Part shown: positions 41,911-53,261 of the stretch, piece after piece
How positions within the stretch are numbered: the stretch's first letter is position 1
How the letters are laid out: every line of letters starts with the position of its first letter
DNA from: Aselliscus stoliczkanus
Lineage: Eukaryota > Chordata > Mammalia > Chiroptera > Hipposideridae
Length of the DNA stretch: 64,000 nucleotides
Reading direction: 5' to 3'
Assembly: GCA_033961575.1 (NCBI GenBank)
Contig: CM066730.1
Span: 156,763,523 to 156,827,522 of the forward strand
Program-made: the position numbers and the translations under genes
The notes under the pieces: generated by a model
What the model was told of the DNA's origin: nothing
Database searches by the model: none
The model's input: the letters and a program-made list of their open reading frames with translations, nothing else

Positions 41911-43275
41911 TGTTTCTGGGGCCAGCAGTTGGCCTCACTGCAATGACCCTGGTTGCCAGATGATCTCCCATCAGCCACAACCCCCAGCAACCTCCACAGC
42001 AGCAACACAAAGCCCAGCCTATATAGCCCTGGATGGTCTATGTCAAGCTGGGGTCTCCATAGATTTGATGAGTGTGGCTGAGACAGAAGAAAATGCAGTC
42101 AAATCAATGCCCCAAAAGTCAGTGTAGCAGAGAGGCATTGACACCAGGCCCCCAAACCTCTGGTGTTTGGGATGGGAGAGGGGGTCATTACCGTCTGCCA
42201 GCCTGTCCACCTCACCCAGCTCCCAGCCATGGGAGATTACAGGCTGAACCTGGAGAGCTCCTCCAGTCAATTCCCCACTGTGTCCAGAGTCCCCTACCTC
42301 TCACTTCAGGCCTGATCTAGGGTCCTACTGAACCAAGAAGTGACTGAGCCCTGGGGAGAAGAGAGAATAGAGAAAAGTAAATGATTTTCTGCCCCGCCCC
42401 CTCTTGATACGCACAGATGCAGGTTGCCACTCAAAAAGCAATCTCTCCAAACGTTTAAAAACTGCCTGCAATTTATATCTTGTGCTTGACAGAGCATCTC
42501 CAAGTCATTTCCTGGCTCATAGAAGTACAGACTCCTGAGCCCAGGGGCCGCTCTGCCTCCCAACCTAGGTCACTAGGTTGGGTACTCCCCACCCCTGTGG
42601 GAGAGCCGGTGGGGGTGGGAACAAGGTGAGGAAATCCCCCTTTGAGCCCCTTCCCACAGTGTCAATCCCAGCCAGGAGTACCCAGGAGTTACAGAGCCAC
42701 AGACAAAAATGGACATGTTTTTCGACTCTTCAACAGACCTTTATGAAAAGGCCTCCACTGTGCGGCGTTTCTAATGCAGTATGTCCTGTGCTCTACGACC
42801 GGGAGCATGGGGACGGAGGACTCAGAGGAGGGCATCTCAGTCTTCCCTTGCCAGCTAGAAACAGAGAAAGGAATCCCAAACGGAGGGTACAAGAGGGGCA
42901 AAGGCCCAGGGGTGTGAGAGAGCCTGGAGTGTAGAGTACAAAGCCTGAAGGGCAGCAGTGGCTGAGGCCAAGGACTAGGGGGGCCCCCGGCTCGGGAGCT
43001 AGCTGGGACCCTCAAGGTGTTTCCAGAGAGCCTTCCAGCAGAAAAGGACATTGATGGGGCCACAAAGGGAAGCAAAGAGGCCAACCAGGATTGGAGAAAG
43101 GCCATTCAGCGAAGAGATAGGGTCACAGTGGAGAACTGGAGATGTGAGTGTCCCCTCCTGGCTCCTCTCCCCGGCTTCGGTCTGGGGCCTGCATTCCTAC
43201 CTCATCTCCTTCCACACTCCCCTCGCCACACTCTCCTTCTGTCTGTTTATACAACCTACCAAGCTCATTCCCTCC
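41911..43275. other. Unique non-coding stretch
   Basis: 42385-42530 looks somewhat conserved ('aacgtttaaaaactgcctgc', 'caatttatatcttgtgcttg'). The rest is unremarkable. Frames of 110-140 codons at 42578-43105 on both strands lack domains. Confidence 0.4.
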
Positions 43276-43279
43276 CTTT

Positions 43280-43655
43280 GGAGGAGCCCCGCAGCCCCAC
43301 CCCATCTTTGTTTGCCTGGAACACTCTTCCTGCAGATCCTTGGATGGCTGGCTCCTTCTAGTAATGCAGGTCTCCGTTCAAATGACACCTCCTCTGGAAG
43401 TCCTCCCCTGACCTCAGTATCAACACCTGCCTTTGCTCCATCAGCCTTTTTCATTGTCTTCAGAGCATTTACCATCTGAATGAAATTGGCTTATTATGAC
43501 TTTATATTGTCATTCTTTGTCATCTGCTTAGAATTTTAAACCACATGGCAGCAGAGCCCTTGTCTGACTTATTCCTAGAGATAGCCCCAAGCACCTAAAA
43601 CAGTGCCTGGCACATAGTAGGTGCTCAATAAATATCTGCCCAATGAATGAGTATG
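43280..43655 (+). mobile_element. L2 LINE 3' end
   Basis: 'ctggaacactcttcctgcag', 'aaatgacacctcctctggaa', 'aacagtgcctggcacatagt', 'aggtgctcaataaatatctg' with the final TGAATGAG. One of the clearest repeats in the window. Confidence 0.92.
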
Positions 43656-43689
43656 CCCTTCATCACTGCATCTGAGAGTCTGGCTCCCT

Positions 43690-43870
43690 GTTCAGAGCAG
43701 GACTCCCCCCGCCCTGCAAACTCTAGCTGGGCTGTTGCTGTGTAGTTCCTTCTGCAATTAATCATGTTCTGTTGGTGATACCCTTTGTGTTGTCATTGGA
43801 AGCTGCACCTCATTCATCTCTGTCTCGCCCCAGGGCCGGGTGCATAGTAGGTGCTCAATCAGGGGTTCCC
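43690..43870 (+). mobile_element. L2 LINE 3' fragment
   Basis: 'cagggccgggtgcatagtag' and 'gtgctcaatcaggg' follow the L2 end pattern again; upstream part is weak. Confidence 0.55.
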
Positions 43871-44107
43871 CATCATTTAGCCCTTAGCACCACCCTGTGT
43901 GAATGATGGGCTCAGCAGCAGGCACTCCTGACAGCAGAAGCAGCGGAGAGAGGCGGGGGAGTTGAGCCAATACTCCCTGACCCCCATGCCTACAGAGAGG
44001 AGGAGCCAAGTCAGAGAGGGGAGGCTGAGGGGAGTGGCTCAAAGGACTCACCATCCTGACCTGAGAGCAGTCTTGGGGCAGGAAAGCAGTTGATGCAGCC
44101 AGAGAGA

Positions 44108-44300
44108 CATAGGTTTTGGTCTCAAAAAGACCGGATTCCAGCAAACAGCTTCACCACTCGGGAGCTGGGTGACTCTGGGCAAGCCAATTCACTTCTCTGA
44201 GTCTCAGGTCTCTCATCAGAAAAATACAGTGTTGTTGGGAAGATCAAATGTTATCATGAATGAAGAGAGCCTAGCACACACCTAGCATCTACTGGAGGCA
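44108..44300 (+). mobile_element. MIR SINE
   Basis: 'gggagctgggtgactctggg', 'caagccaattcacttctctg', 'agtgttgttgggaagatcaa', 'gcctagcacacacctagcat'. Confidence 0.8.
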
Positions 44301-44329
44301 CAATACATGCTAGCAATAAAAATAATCAT

Positions 44330-44550
44330 AGTAATAACTAGTAGATATCAAGAGCTCACTCAATGTGAGTTACTTTGCTTTCAATGGTGTATTTAATCTT
44401 CACAACAGCCCTGATATAGGTACTATTAGAAATACCATTTTGCAGGTGAGGACAAGGGGATCCAGAGAAGTTAACTAACTTGCCCAAGGCCACAGAGCTA
44501 GCAAATGGAACAACCAAGATTCAAACCCAGGAAGTCTGCTTTCAGAATTT
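44330..44550 (-). mobile_element. MIR SINE
   Basis: 'cttcacaacagccctgatat', 'attttgcaggtgaggacaag', 'ttgcccaaggccacagagct', 'aagattcaaacccaggaag'. Confidence 0.85.
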
Positions 44551-44589
44551 ACTATTATTATTGCTAGAACAATGCAAAACTAAAGCATA

Positions 44590-44712
44590 GCCTTCCCTCT
44601 CCGAGCCTCAGTTTCCCTGTCCAGAAAATGGACACTGCCTACCCACAGAGGTATTATGAGGATTGAGTAATATGTTTGGCACACAGTGGGCACTCAGTAA
44701 ATGTCGGTGGCC
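44590..44712 (+). mobile_element. MIR SINE fragment
   Basis: 'ctccgagcctcagtttccct', 'ttatgaggattgagtaatat', 'gcacacagtgggcactcagt', 'aaatgtcgg'. Confidence 0.85.
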
Positions 44713-44779
44713 ACTCCTTCCCTGACCCAAAGGGCCAGGAGTCCACACAGAGCGCTCTGAGCAGAAAGGCACATGGGGA

Positions 44780-45105
44780 ACAGAGCCAGCTGATAAAATA
44801 AGTGTCGGCTGCTCATTTGGTAAATGGGATTTGGTTAGAAAGATGAACGCTGCCACTTTTGGCTAATGTGTCATGTAAATTCTAATGATAATACAGCTCC
44901 CGCGCCCGCCCTGTGCCTGCCGCCTCTGCCGCTGCCGCTCAATTATCTCCCGAGGCTCCTGGCAGAATCCATGCTTCACTGGGATCCGCGCCCCAGCCTG
45001 CCTTCCCCAGCCGCAAATAATGAAAACCTGCCTCGTCCACAAGATTGCTCACTTACATTTTCTATTAATTTTTCCTTTCAGAGGAAAAATGAGAGGAGCT
45101 GGGGA
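44780..45105. other. Candidate conserved non-coding element with a small CpG cluster
   Basis: 'ctgctcatttggtaaatggg' and 'gtgtcatgtaaattctaatg' lead into a GC-rich patch (44900-45010) with roughly ten CpGs in 110 bp, then 'ctattaatttttcctttcag'. The CpG patch is much too short for a standard CpG island. The strongest conserved-looking block in the window by eye. Confidence 0.45.
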
Positions 45106-45324
45106 AGGAGGAGGCGAGGTAGGGGGTAAGGGTGAACTGCAGCCTTTCCAGGCCCAGTCAGCTCTGTCCCGGGGACCGGACAGACACACAGACAGTGAGG
45201 GAGGGATGGTCGTGGTGAGGACAAGGAAGCTGCCAACATCATGGCCTCAGTTCATCAAATACCTGAGAAAGGGGACGCTCCCTGGGTCAGTGAGGCCCAC
45301 AGGTCAGAACCAGGACCCTTGGGC

Positions 45325-45455
45325 AGTGGAAGAAGCACTCGACTAGGAATCACGAGCAGGGATTTCAATCCTCTATCCATCTGCTGTGTGACTTTGAGCA
45401 AGTCGTTTAACCTCTCTGGAGACAGTTCAATCATTTGTAAAAGGCGGGATGAGCT
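45325..45455 (+). mobile_element. MIR SINE
   Basis: 'gatttcaatcctctatccat', 'ctgtgtgactttgagcaagt', 'cgtttaacctctctgg'. Confidence 0.8.
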
Positions 45456-45574
45456 GGCTACTGGTGTCCAGGATCCATCTCGGACTGACTGGCTATGATT
45501 CCCAATCTCAGGGACTTGCAAGACCCTTTCCTCCTTGCAAGGAAGGACTTCTCAGCAGAGAGGAAGGGGCTCTG

Positions 45575-45650
45575 TGAGTGGTGGTGAGTTCCCCATCAAA
45601 GGAGGTATTCAAACTGTGACAAGGATGTCCAGAGACTCACCACTCTCTCT
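45575..45650 (+). mobile_element. CR1/L3-like LINE fragment
   Basis: 'ggtggtgagttccccatcaa' and 'aggaggtattcaaactgtga' resemble the 3' part of ancient CR1/L3 elements. Confidence 0.5.
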
Positions 45651-45655
45651 GATAA

Positions 45656-46020
45656 AGTTCCGAGTCGTCCCTCAGATACTTATGCAGAATCTAATGGTTG
45701 GGGAAAGATAGAGAGTAGGGGAGGGCAAGGAGAGTTGTCCCTATTCTAGAGAAAGGAAAGGAAAGGTTTGGAGAGGGAGGGAAAGCTCCTATCCCAGGTC
45801 CCACCCAAAGTCTTGTGTCTGTATGGGATCATCAGGAAGCTGCAGTCATCTGTGCTGGAAATGGTGGATACAGCCTCTAACCTGTCAGCAGGGAGTGTTA
45901 CAGTCCAGTGTGGTGGGGCGGAACCTCCAAACAGGCCATTGCCCTGAAGAGGGTCCATAAAGTAGGGAAAAATGCACAGTAGATAATAGCAGCAAGAGAA
46001 AGACACCCATACACCAACCC
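45656..46020. other. Unique non-coding stretch
   Basis: No recognisable feature. Confidence 0.4.
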
Positions 46021-46150
46021 CCAGGGAAGGCTTCCTGGAGGAGGTGACATTTAATCCAGACAACTCTAGAATGAGCAAAGACTGACTAGAGGGTTCATTA
46101 ACATGTAAGAAAACATCTGGCATATAGTGGGCACTCAGTAAATGTTGTGA
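46020..46150 (+). mobile_element. MIR-like 3' fragment
   Basis: 'aaggcttcctggaggaggtg' and 'atctggcatatagtgggcac' with 'tcagtaaatgttg'. Confidence 0.55.
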
Positions 46151-46565
46151 CCCCACCATCACCAACCCAGAAACCCAGGACAGCTGGATTCATGAGTCCA
46201 TGAAATGGACTCACTCCTGCCTGGCTTGAGAAGAGACCAGAGATCTTGGCTGCCCCAGACTCCAACTGGCCTGGACTCTGTTCCCTGAACACCTCCTATC
46301 CGTCTGAGGAGATTCCAGCATCACCTCACTGCCCTGTGATGAAGCCTCTTTACCACCTTTCTGCTTCAGAGGCTGCCTGATGAGACCACTGTCCACCAGT
46401 CCCACTGATCAGTAGCCTTCTCCTCCAGAGACACCAGCGTCTCCCAGAGTCAGGGGTGGCCTCCCCCTCAGCCATGCTAAGGCATCCAGCAGGGAGGTCC
46501 GTGCAAGAGCCCATGGCCCAGTGCAGGGCCAGAAACACAGCATGGCTTCAGTATGCATTCGAAGA
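46151..46565. other. Unique non-coding stretch
   Basis: No recognisable feature. Confidence 0.4.
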
Positions 46566-46569
46566 GTGG

Positions 46570-46865
46570 GTGACAGAACTGTATGTATAAGCAAAAACGT
46601 GATCCCATTTTTTTTTTTCGTGATCCCATTTTTATAAAGGAAAATCATAAAACCTTATGGTCTTATTTGTATGTATCTGGGGAAAGGTCTGGAAGAACAC
46701 ACACTAAACTGCTGACTGCCCCTGGAGAGGGGGCCTGATGGAAGGAAGGATGTACACTCTCTATAAACTTCTGATTTTTGTTGTTTTTAGTCAGGATGCA
46801 TTACTTTTGTGATTGTAATGACTTTTAAAATAGGAGAGATGTTTAAGGTTTGTAACTAATTAAAA
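46570..46865 (+). mobile_element. Old L1 3' end
   Basis: 'gatcccatttttataaagga', 'tgtatgtatctggggaaagg', 'gatttttgttgtttttagtc', 'attacttttgtgattgtaat'. It contains a small duplication of cgtgatcccatttt (46599 and 46619) around a T-run. Confidence 0.75.
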
Positions 46866-47685
46866 ATCATATCCAGATCAGAGAAGATTTCTTTGTCCTT
46901 CATACCTCCACCCAGCAACTGTCCTTGCCAGGAAGTCCTTCCCAACATCACACCTAAATCCCTTGAGATATCAAGCTCACTTCTTGGGCTGTCCCCAGGT
47001 GAGAGGGAAAAGTACTGGCAGAATTCTCTGCCCAGACACAGCCTGATTCACTGGCCAACATGGCCCCCACCCCAATGGAAGGGAAGAGGAGCCAGGGAAG
47101 AGGCTTGGCCTGACCCCACTCTGGGGAGAGCTCCCCACCTCCAAGAAGGGATTTTCCTGGCAGAAGCCGCAGCCCCTTCAGCTCCCAGGACGCGTGGGCT
47201 GCCTTCAGGCCCAACATATGTGGGATCTTCTAAAAACAGGGATAGGAAAGGAGGAAAAATAAAGTCTGTTCCCCTAGGTCTGTTGTCTCAACACGCAGAG
47301 GTCTCCAGAAACACTTCCCATAAGAGGCAGTGGAGGCCTAGATTCAGAGGCAGAGTCCCAGTGTACAGGTGGGCAAACTGAGGCCCACTGGTTGAGGAAG
47401 GATGGACTGTGGATCACCCAATACAGTGGGTTAGAGGCAACCAGCACTGGAACCTAAAACCCCTGGACTGGAACATAAGGAGAAGGAGATGGCGAGCCTA
47501 AGAGAGAACGCGGGTAGGGAAGGAAGAGGTGGAGAGACCAGGAGTTGCAGAGACAGAACTAGAGAGGCCGGGACTGGGTTGAAGAGGGGAGGAGAAGGGC
47601 TGCCAAGGCTGGCACTCTAGAGGGCCCTTTCCAAGGACACAGAAGGGGTTCTGGGCCCCATGTCACATACAATTAGCAGAGAGTA
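46866..47685. other. Unique non-coding stretch
   Basis: A weak antisense MIR trace at 47365-47400 ('acaggtgggcaaactgaggc'). A plus-strand frame of 162 codons (46893-47381) has no recognisable domain. Confidence 0.4.
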
Positions 47686-47689
47686 GACA

Positions 47690-48000
47690 AGATTCACTAA
47701 ATGTTTCTAATTCTTTCCTCTTCCTGAAAAGAGGTAGGATTGCACTTCCTGTTGTTGGAAATAAGGCATGAGGCTAGTTCTGCCCACTTCATTTAGAGGC
47801 GTGGTCACTACTAGCCAGAACATTTAAGTGTCAACCCACCTCCAAAGCTGTCTTTCCCTCTGCCCAGCAACTGGCAAAATCTAAGATGGCGGCTGCTCGG
47901 TCAGCCAGATGAACAGAGTGATTATGATGAACAGAGACCCTGTTGACCCTTGTTAGCCACTGAGACTTGGGGATTGTTTGCCATGGCAGCACAACCTGGC
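47690..48000 (+). mobile_element. LTR, ERVL-MaLR-like, sense, partial
   Basis: 'aaaatctaagatggcggctg' and a 3' end 'ccactgagacttggggattg' with 'catggcagcacaacctggca' fit the sense strand of the family seen antisense at 17275 and 19655. Confidence 0.6.
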
Positions 48001-48165
48001 ATGTGCTAACTCATATACAGAATGTGAGCTTTGGAGCCCACCAACACCACTGACTTGGGCAAGTCCTTTTAAGTTCTCTGCCACCCCTTTTATAAAAATA
48101 GAGGATCTGTGCATGAGGTTCCTTCCAGCTCCCAGAATTCCAGGCCTCTCTCTATTCCTTGTTTT
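48001..48165 (+). mobile_element. MIR-like fragment
   Basis: 'cactgacttgggcaagtcct' and 'gaggttccttccagctccca' in MIR-like order. Confidence 0.6.
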
Positions 48166-48301
48166 AGAAATCTCCCCACCCCTGCCAAGGTCACACAGGG
48201 TCCTGAAGAGAGGAGACTCACCCAGGACAGGAGACACCCGGAGACCATATGTTTCTGGGGATTCCCTGAAGGAGGTCTTCATATGGCAGTGGGGTGTTCT
48301 C

Positions 48302-48445
48302 TGAGTCAGGAGTTCTGCACCTTGCAGCTCATCAGAATCACCTGGGGAACTTGAACATGCAGATTCCTTAGCCTGGCTCCTGAGATTCAGGTGCAGGAGG
48401 TCTGAGACCACAGCGCATCTGAGGCCAGGTTTAGGAAGCCCCAGA
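48302..48445 (+). mobile_element. MER5-like hAT remnant
   Basis: 'catcagaatcacctggggaa', 'cttgaacatgcagattcctt', 'ctggctcctgagattcaggt'. Internal part without clear termini. Confidence 0.7.
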
Positions 48446-48889
48446 CCAGAGAACCCCAACGGATCTCCTCAAGCCTGGCAAGGGGGAGGCTGGGCTGAAT
48501 AGGCCCTGCATCCCCACAGAACCCACTGTCCCTGTCTTTCCAGGAGTCACAGACCCCGCCTCCCCCATGACGCTCCAGCAGGGCTGCCTCCTCAGGTAGT
48601 CCTGGCTACATTTTAGATAAAAGCAGAGCAAGGCACTCATTCAATAATGCAGCTGGAGCACAGCTCACCTGCTCCACCACATGTCTGCCCAGCCAGGTGC
48701 CAGCTAGATAAATGCAGCCTGGGGGGCCTGGCTCCTCCCACTGGGTCCCCCATCCTCCCTCTTCCTCCCACCCACCTCCCCAACCCCCTGCTGGGCCAAG
48801 GGGAGAAAAACAACAAGGTGTGAATTTCTGATTAAAAACCAACCTCTGCTTATTGCCTTGACTGTTCTTGCAGGAGAAAAAAGGTGCAG
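48446..48889. other. Unique non-coding stretch
   Basis: No recognisable feature. Confidence 0.4.
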
Positions 48890-49180
48890 CTTGTGTGTGT
48901 GTGTGCATATGTGTGCTCAGGCGTGTGTGTGCGGATTACTAAAGGGGGGGGGTAAGTGAGCCTGTGACTAGATATCTGTGAACATCCATGTGTGCACTGG
49001 AGCCTGGGGTGTGAGAGTGTGTGTACCCAAATGTCTGTGTGTGAGTACATGGTTTGGCTGAGTGTACGCATCTGTGTGTATCTATGTGTGTGCAGGGCTG
49101 TGTGTTTGTGTAGGCATGGGTGTGTGTGTGTGCATGGATATGCTTACGAAGGTGTGTGACAGTGAGTGTGTGTGTTCAGA
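48890..49180. repeat. Degenerate TG-rich tract
   Basis: GTGTGTG words with 'ctgtgtgtgagtac' spacers. A poly-G run of about ten lies at 48945-48954. Confidence 0.8.
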
Positions 49181-49189
49181 CGTGTCCCT

Positions 49190-49790
49190 TGGTACAGGAA
49201 AAGCCTTCTGGTTAAACTAACACCATTAATTTGGGGTAGCAGGTTAATCAAAAAGGTTGGTTCTGGGAGAAACCATTTTAAAAAATTACATACTTTCACA
49301 ACTCCAGCATTTTATTTCAACTTTGAGCATATAAGTTGTTTGCCTTTTTAATTATCTTTAGTGTAGAACCAAAGTCTTCCCATTGCCTATGGGTCTGCTG
49401 ACTGGAGTTGTGCCCTCTTTGTTACGTAAACCAAACCCAGAACACATCATCCTCAATTTCCAATTTCAATTTCTCTAAAGTGGAGCATGAACTTAAAAGA
49501 CACTTGTAAAGCGACATGAGTGCTGAATCTTCTAGATTTTTACAGTTTTGTTTCCAGCCTGACCTTACCGTTGCTTATCCACATCTAATTTGACAGCAAT
49601 TTTTTTTAGCAATTTGCCTTGATAGAGACTTCCACTTAGTTTTATAGACACAAGAACTTTTTGTGCGTTCACAATATTTGGGTTTACTTTTTATTTACAT
49701 AAATGACACAACTCCAATCATAAGTGCCACTTGCATAAACAGATTCGGAAACAAGGACAACTGAAACTTTTAAGCTTATAACTCCGCCAG
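49190..49790. other. Candidate conserved non-coding element, AT-rich
   Basis: 600 bp without a recognised repeat: 'aacaccattaatttggggta', 'ttttaattatctttagtgta', 'gtttactttttatttacata', 'ccacttgcataaacagattc'. GATA-, forkhead- and homeodomain-like cores recur. An old, unrecognised L1 piece is the alternative. Confidence 0.4.
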
Positions 49791-49950
49791 TGGGAGCAGA
49801 AGCTCAAGGACAAGTATATGAGAGAGAAGCCTCGCTGATGGGCAAGATCTGTGTGGGGTAATCATCAGACTACATGTTTCACAGAGAAAAAGGCAGCTCC
49901 CAGGCAAACGTAGAGGGGAGATGAATCAGAGGAGCCTCCTATCTTTTTGA

Positions 49951-50009
49951 GTATGTGTGTGTGTGTCTGTGTGTGTGTGTGTCTGTCTGTCTGTCTGTCT
50001 GTCTGTCTG
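49951..50009. repeat. (TG)n then (TCTG)n compound microsatellite
   Basis: TG units to 49981, then about seven perfect TCTG units to 50009. Confidence 0.95.
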
Positions 50010-50265
50010 AAAGTATCCGTGCCCATTTGTTGGTGGGAACACATCCAAGTGTCATTTACTCACAGCAGGCAAGCCTCAGCCCAGACCACTGGGAACCATG
50101 GTCTTCACATGAGCACTACCTGTGGCAGGTGACTGGGACGGGGGTGGTGGCAAGGTTGTCCTGGTAAGTAAGCTGATCGGGGTTGTGACATGATCTGTGT
50201 CCCTGGCAACAAGATAGAGCTGGGGTGGGGTAAAGCCAGCATGTCCTAAGCATCCACTCTCCGCC
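50010..50265. other. Unique non-coding stretch
   Basis: No recognisable feature. Confidence 0.4.
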
Positions 50266-50267
50266 AT

Positions 50268-50365
50268 TTCTTTGCATTCTCCCAACAACCTGGGAGACAG
50301 AGATCCTGGTTATTCCCCACCACAGATGAGGAAACTGAGACTCTGAGAGTTGAGGGGCTTCCCGT
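50268..50365 (-). mobile_element. MIR SINE fragment
   Basis: 'cattctcccaacaacctggg', 'ccccaccacagatgaggaaa', 'ctgagactctgagagttgag'. Confidence 0.8.
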
Positions 50366-50689
50366 GCTGGGCTGTAGTAGCTTTATGCTGCAAACACAGG
50401 CCTCTCAGGTCCATCACTGGCTGGGGCACCTCCCCAAGACCATTCATATCCTGTGAAATGTGGCTGGGCCCTATCACAGTCACAGCCCTCTCCTAGAGCT
50501 GGGGTTGGGGACAGGGGGCTCAATGGTGGGAGCCCAGGAAATGGGGAGGGGGCTGGACAGACACTCCCACTGCTAACCAGACCTAACCAGACCCGGGCTT
50601 GTCTTGGCAAAGCTCCCTAGAATTTTCAAAGCCATCCACATCCCGTTGGGCACTGGATGCTAAACATCCTCCTCAGAAAGCAGGGAGAG
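50366..50689. other. Unique non-coding stretch
   Basis: No recognisable feature; a near-tandem 'taaccagacctaaccagacc' at about 50574. Confidence 0.4.
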
Positions 50690-50830
50690 GAGTTCTTCCT
50701 CATTTTGCAGATGAGGAAACAACCCAAAGAGGCACCCCTAGCAGTGAGTGAAATGGCATGACCCACACACCTCTGCTGTCTTCCACCCAGAGTCTCTGCC
50801 CAGCAGTTAGTAAGTGCACAATACAATGCG
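50690..50830 (-). mobile_element. MIR SINE fragment
   Basis: 'cctcattttgcagatgagga', 'aacaacccaaagaggcaccc', 'agagtctctgcccagcagt'. Confidence 0.6.
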
Positions 50831-51069
50831 TTCTACTGACCAGGGTTGTCAGATAAACAGCAAATAATCTTTGAATAGAGCTATGTCCCAAATAGGGCAT
50901 GAAATATACTTATACTTAAAAGTTTGTCATTTCATATTCAAATTTAAGGAGGCATCCTGTATTTTCATTGGCTAAATCTGGAACCCTATAATGACACCCA
51001 CCCCTAAGCCTCCTGGGAAACATCAGGAAAGGAGTGTCAGCCCCACCACAGAAAGAGCTGGTGACCCAA

Positions 51070-51265
51070 TGGGAAGGACTTGGGAAGACCTAGGCATTGA
51101 CCTCAGACAGCCCTGGGTCTGAGTTCTTGCTTCTTGGTGTGTTATCTTGGCCAACTTACTCATCCCCCCCCTCAAGGTCTCCATGTACTGGTTGTAAGCA
51201 TTAAATAAAATAACGCATGTAAAGTGCTACATCCTGTGTAAATATTCAATGGAAGGGAGCCATTA
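51070..51265 (+). mobile_element. MIR SINE
   Basis: 'acagccctgggtctgagttc', 'ttggccaacttactcatccc', 'aaataaaataacgcatgtaa', 'agtgctacatcctgtg'. Confidence 0.75.
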
Positions 51266-51309
51266 CTTTTAATATTGTTGTGGTTATTAATACTATTATT
51301 TTTATTATT

Positions 51310-51480
51310 GTTATTTGCCAGGTGGTAAAATTAAGGCTGAGAGACCGTGACTTGCTGAAGATCACCATGAATCAGACAGGCACAAGCCCATCCTCAGGTC
51401 TCCTGTGTTCTGGCCCGGGGCACTGCCCACTGCCCACTTCCCAGCTGCTTTACTGCTTTGTGGCCAAGACATAGGTGGTT
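51310..51480 (-). mobile_element. MIR-like fragment
   Basis: 'gtggtaaaattaaggctgag', 'gtgacttgctgaagatcacc'. Weak. Confidence 0.5.
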
Positions 51481-51528
51481 GGCTGGGCAGTCAGGGCTCA
51501 GTGACCTATCCTTGAACATTCTCCATCT

Positions 51529-52552
51529 CTAAGCAGCTACCTCCCCAACACCCTGGGGCACAGCAAGCAACTCAGGGCCCCATGATCTAGGCTTATCACT
51601 GCTCCCTGAAACTGAGGGAGCACCCACTAACTGAGGCCCTCTCCCCTGTGATCTTGGGGCACTTTCCAGCCTCACCCTACCTGGACGTTCAGAGAGATGC
51701 TGGGATGACAGGAGTGAGGCGGAGCCCTCCCATCCAGCTCTCTCCAGGAGGCCAGGAGGCCTGTGGCTGCTCAGCCCCCTGCAGGTGACCTCCACAGCCA
51801 GCTGCCCAGATTGCCTAGCATTTCTCCTGAGCCTCTCCTGGGTTTGGGAGAAACTGCAAGAAGGGAATATGGGCCCCCCACAAAGGCACTCCGTAGCCCG
51901 TGTGCCCGGGGCTCTACAGGGGCCCTGGCCAAGAACTCTGCCCCCTCCAAGTCCTTTCCCCCTGTCTCCTAACCTCCAGCTCCTCATCTGTAACCCTAAT
52001 GAGCTGCTGACAGTTCCCATCTGCTCCTCTCTGGATTCTTGGGGAAAGGGAGAAAGAGGAGGGGACACCAAGAAAGTTGGAGCAGAGAAAGGATGGTGGG
52101 CTTCTGATGCTCGGTCTTGGCCCCATCTCAGGCTGGGGGGCTGCTGGGCATCTCTGGCCTCCATGGGTGCCCCACACCCTGCTACCAGAGACCTCCTCTC
52201 AGCCACATCCCTAGAGGCCCCACTCCTAAGGGTGAGAGGGTGTTTGAGAGGAGAGGTTGCAGTCACTTCCTGTCCTGCCCAGACCCCGAGACCCAACAGC
52301 TGGAAATCTTTAGATCCCAGAGGCACTGTCTCAAGAAGAGAAGGCACAAGCCTTCCTCCCCAGTCCAGGAATTCCCAAGGTATCTCTTCCTCTGCCCCAT
52401 CAGCCTCCACCCTCCACCCTCTACCCAACCCCCATGACCCTCTCCGTAAGGGGGGGGGGGGGCAGGGCAGGGGCCTGAGAACCAGTCTGGGCCAGCCCAA
52501 CTCTCTCCTGTCACCTCCTACCGGGCTCCTGCTCTCCAATGCTGCCATCTAG
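51529..52552. other. 1-kb stretch open on both strands, unlikely to be a gene
   Basis: A 339-codon frame on the minus strand (51529-52548) faces a 255-codon plus-strand frame (51785-52552). The minus product is rich in Gly, Arg, Ser and Leu, with no domain, signal peptide, transmembrane segment or repeat I can see. There is no CpG island or convincing promoter. Low density of TAA/TAG/TGA in GC-rich DNA can explain both. A lncRNA-type or species-specific frame is possible but unsupported. Confidence 0.3.
52450..52462. repeat. Poly-G run (13 G)
   Basis: Thirteen G residues followed by cagggcagggg. Four or more G-runs lie close together, so a G-quadruplex is possible. Also a likely spot for sequencing error. 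Confidence 0.85.
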
Positions 52553-52814
52553 AGGTGAGATGGGGCACTGCAGTAACTAGAGCCTGAACCTGGAGCTCCA
52601 AAGGTCTTTCACTCCCAGACTCACCATGGACCAAGGATGGGGATGCCCAGACACCTTGCCCTGGAGGCACTGGGAGAAGTCATCTCATCCATCGCCCTGA
52701 TTCCAGGCAACCATGTGGCCACTATTTCCTGGTTCCTTGCTTACTGGGTGATCCCCTCCAGGAAACCCAAGGCCCACAAGAAGAGGAAATCATGTGCTGG
52801 GCACTTCTTATACA

Positions 52815-52900
52815 TCACCTCCTCTGAGAACCTACCGTAGGTGCTCAGTCTATATCTGAAGAATGAATGAGTGAGTAAGTGAATTAGGGGCTGTTCATGA
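52815..52900 (+). mobile_element. L2 3' fragment
   Basis: 'cctaccgtaggtgctcagtc' with 'gaatgaatgagtgagtaag' end. Confidence 0.55.
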
Positions 52901-52989
52901 GGGAGCTCCCAGCCATACAAGGTCAGATCTACCTCCCCCTCCATCCCTGGCTGCCCTCACCCGAATGGCCAGGAAAGACCTAGAGAAGA

Positions 52990-53130
52990 GGAAACCCAGA
53001 ATTCTAGTCCCAGCTCTGCTTCTCAGTTGCTGTGTGAGCCATGGCAAGACTCTACTCTCCAGGCTTCAGTTTCCATGTGTGTATAAAGACGAGTTGGACT
53101 AGCCAGGGAGCCTCTAGAGCAGCTAAGAGG
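52990..53130 (+). mobile_element. MIR SINE
   Basis: 'attctagtcccagctctgct', 'ctccaggcttcagtttccat', 'gagttggactagccaggga'. Confidence 0.75.
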
Positions 53131-53261
53131 AAGGGCCCTGGTATAGGAGAGGAGGCCTAAGCCCATCCAGCCACACTACTCTCTTGCCCATTCCACCCAC
53201 AGTCTAAGGTGAGGCCATGAGCTGGTGCCCCAGGGAGGTGCAGGAATTGCTGCCTAATACA

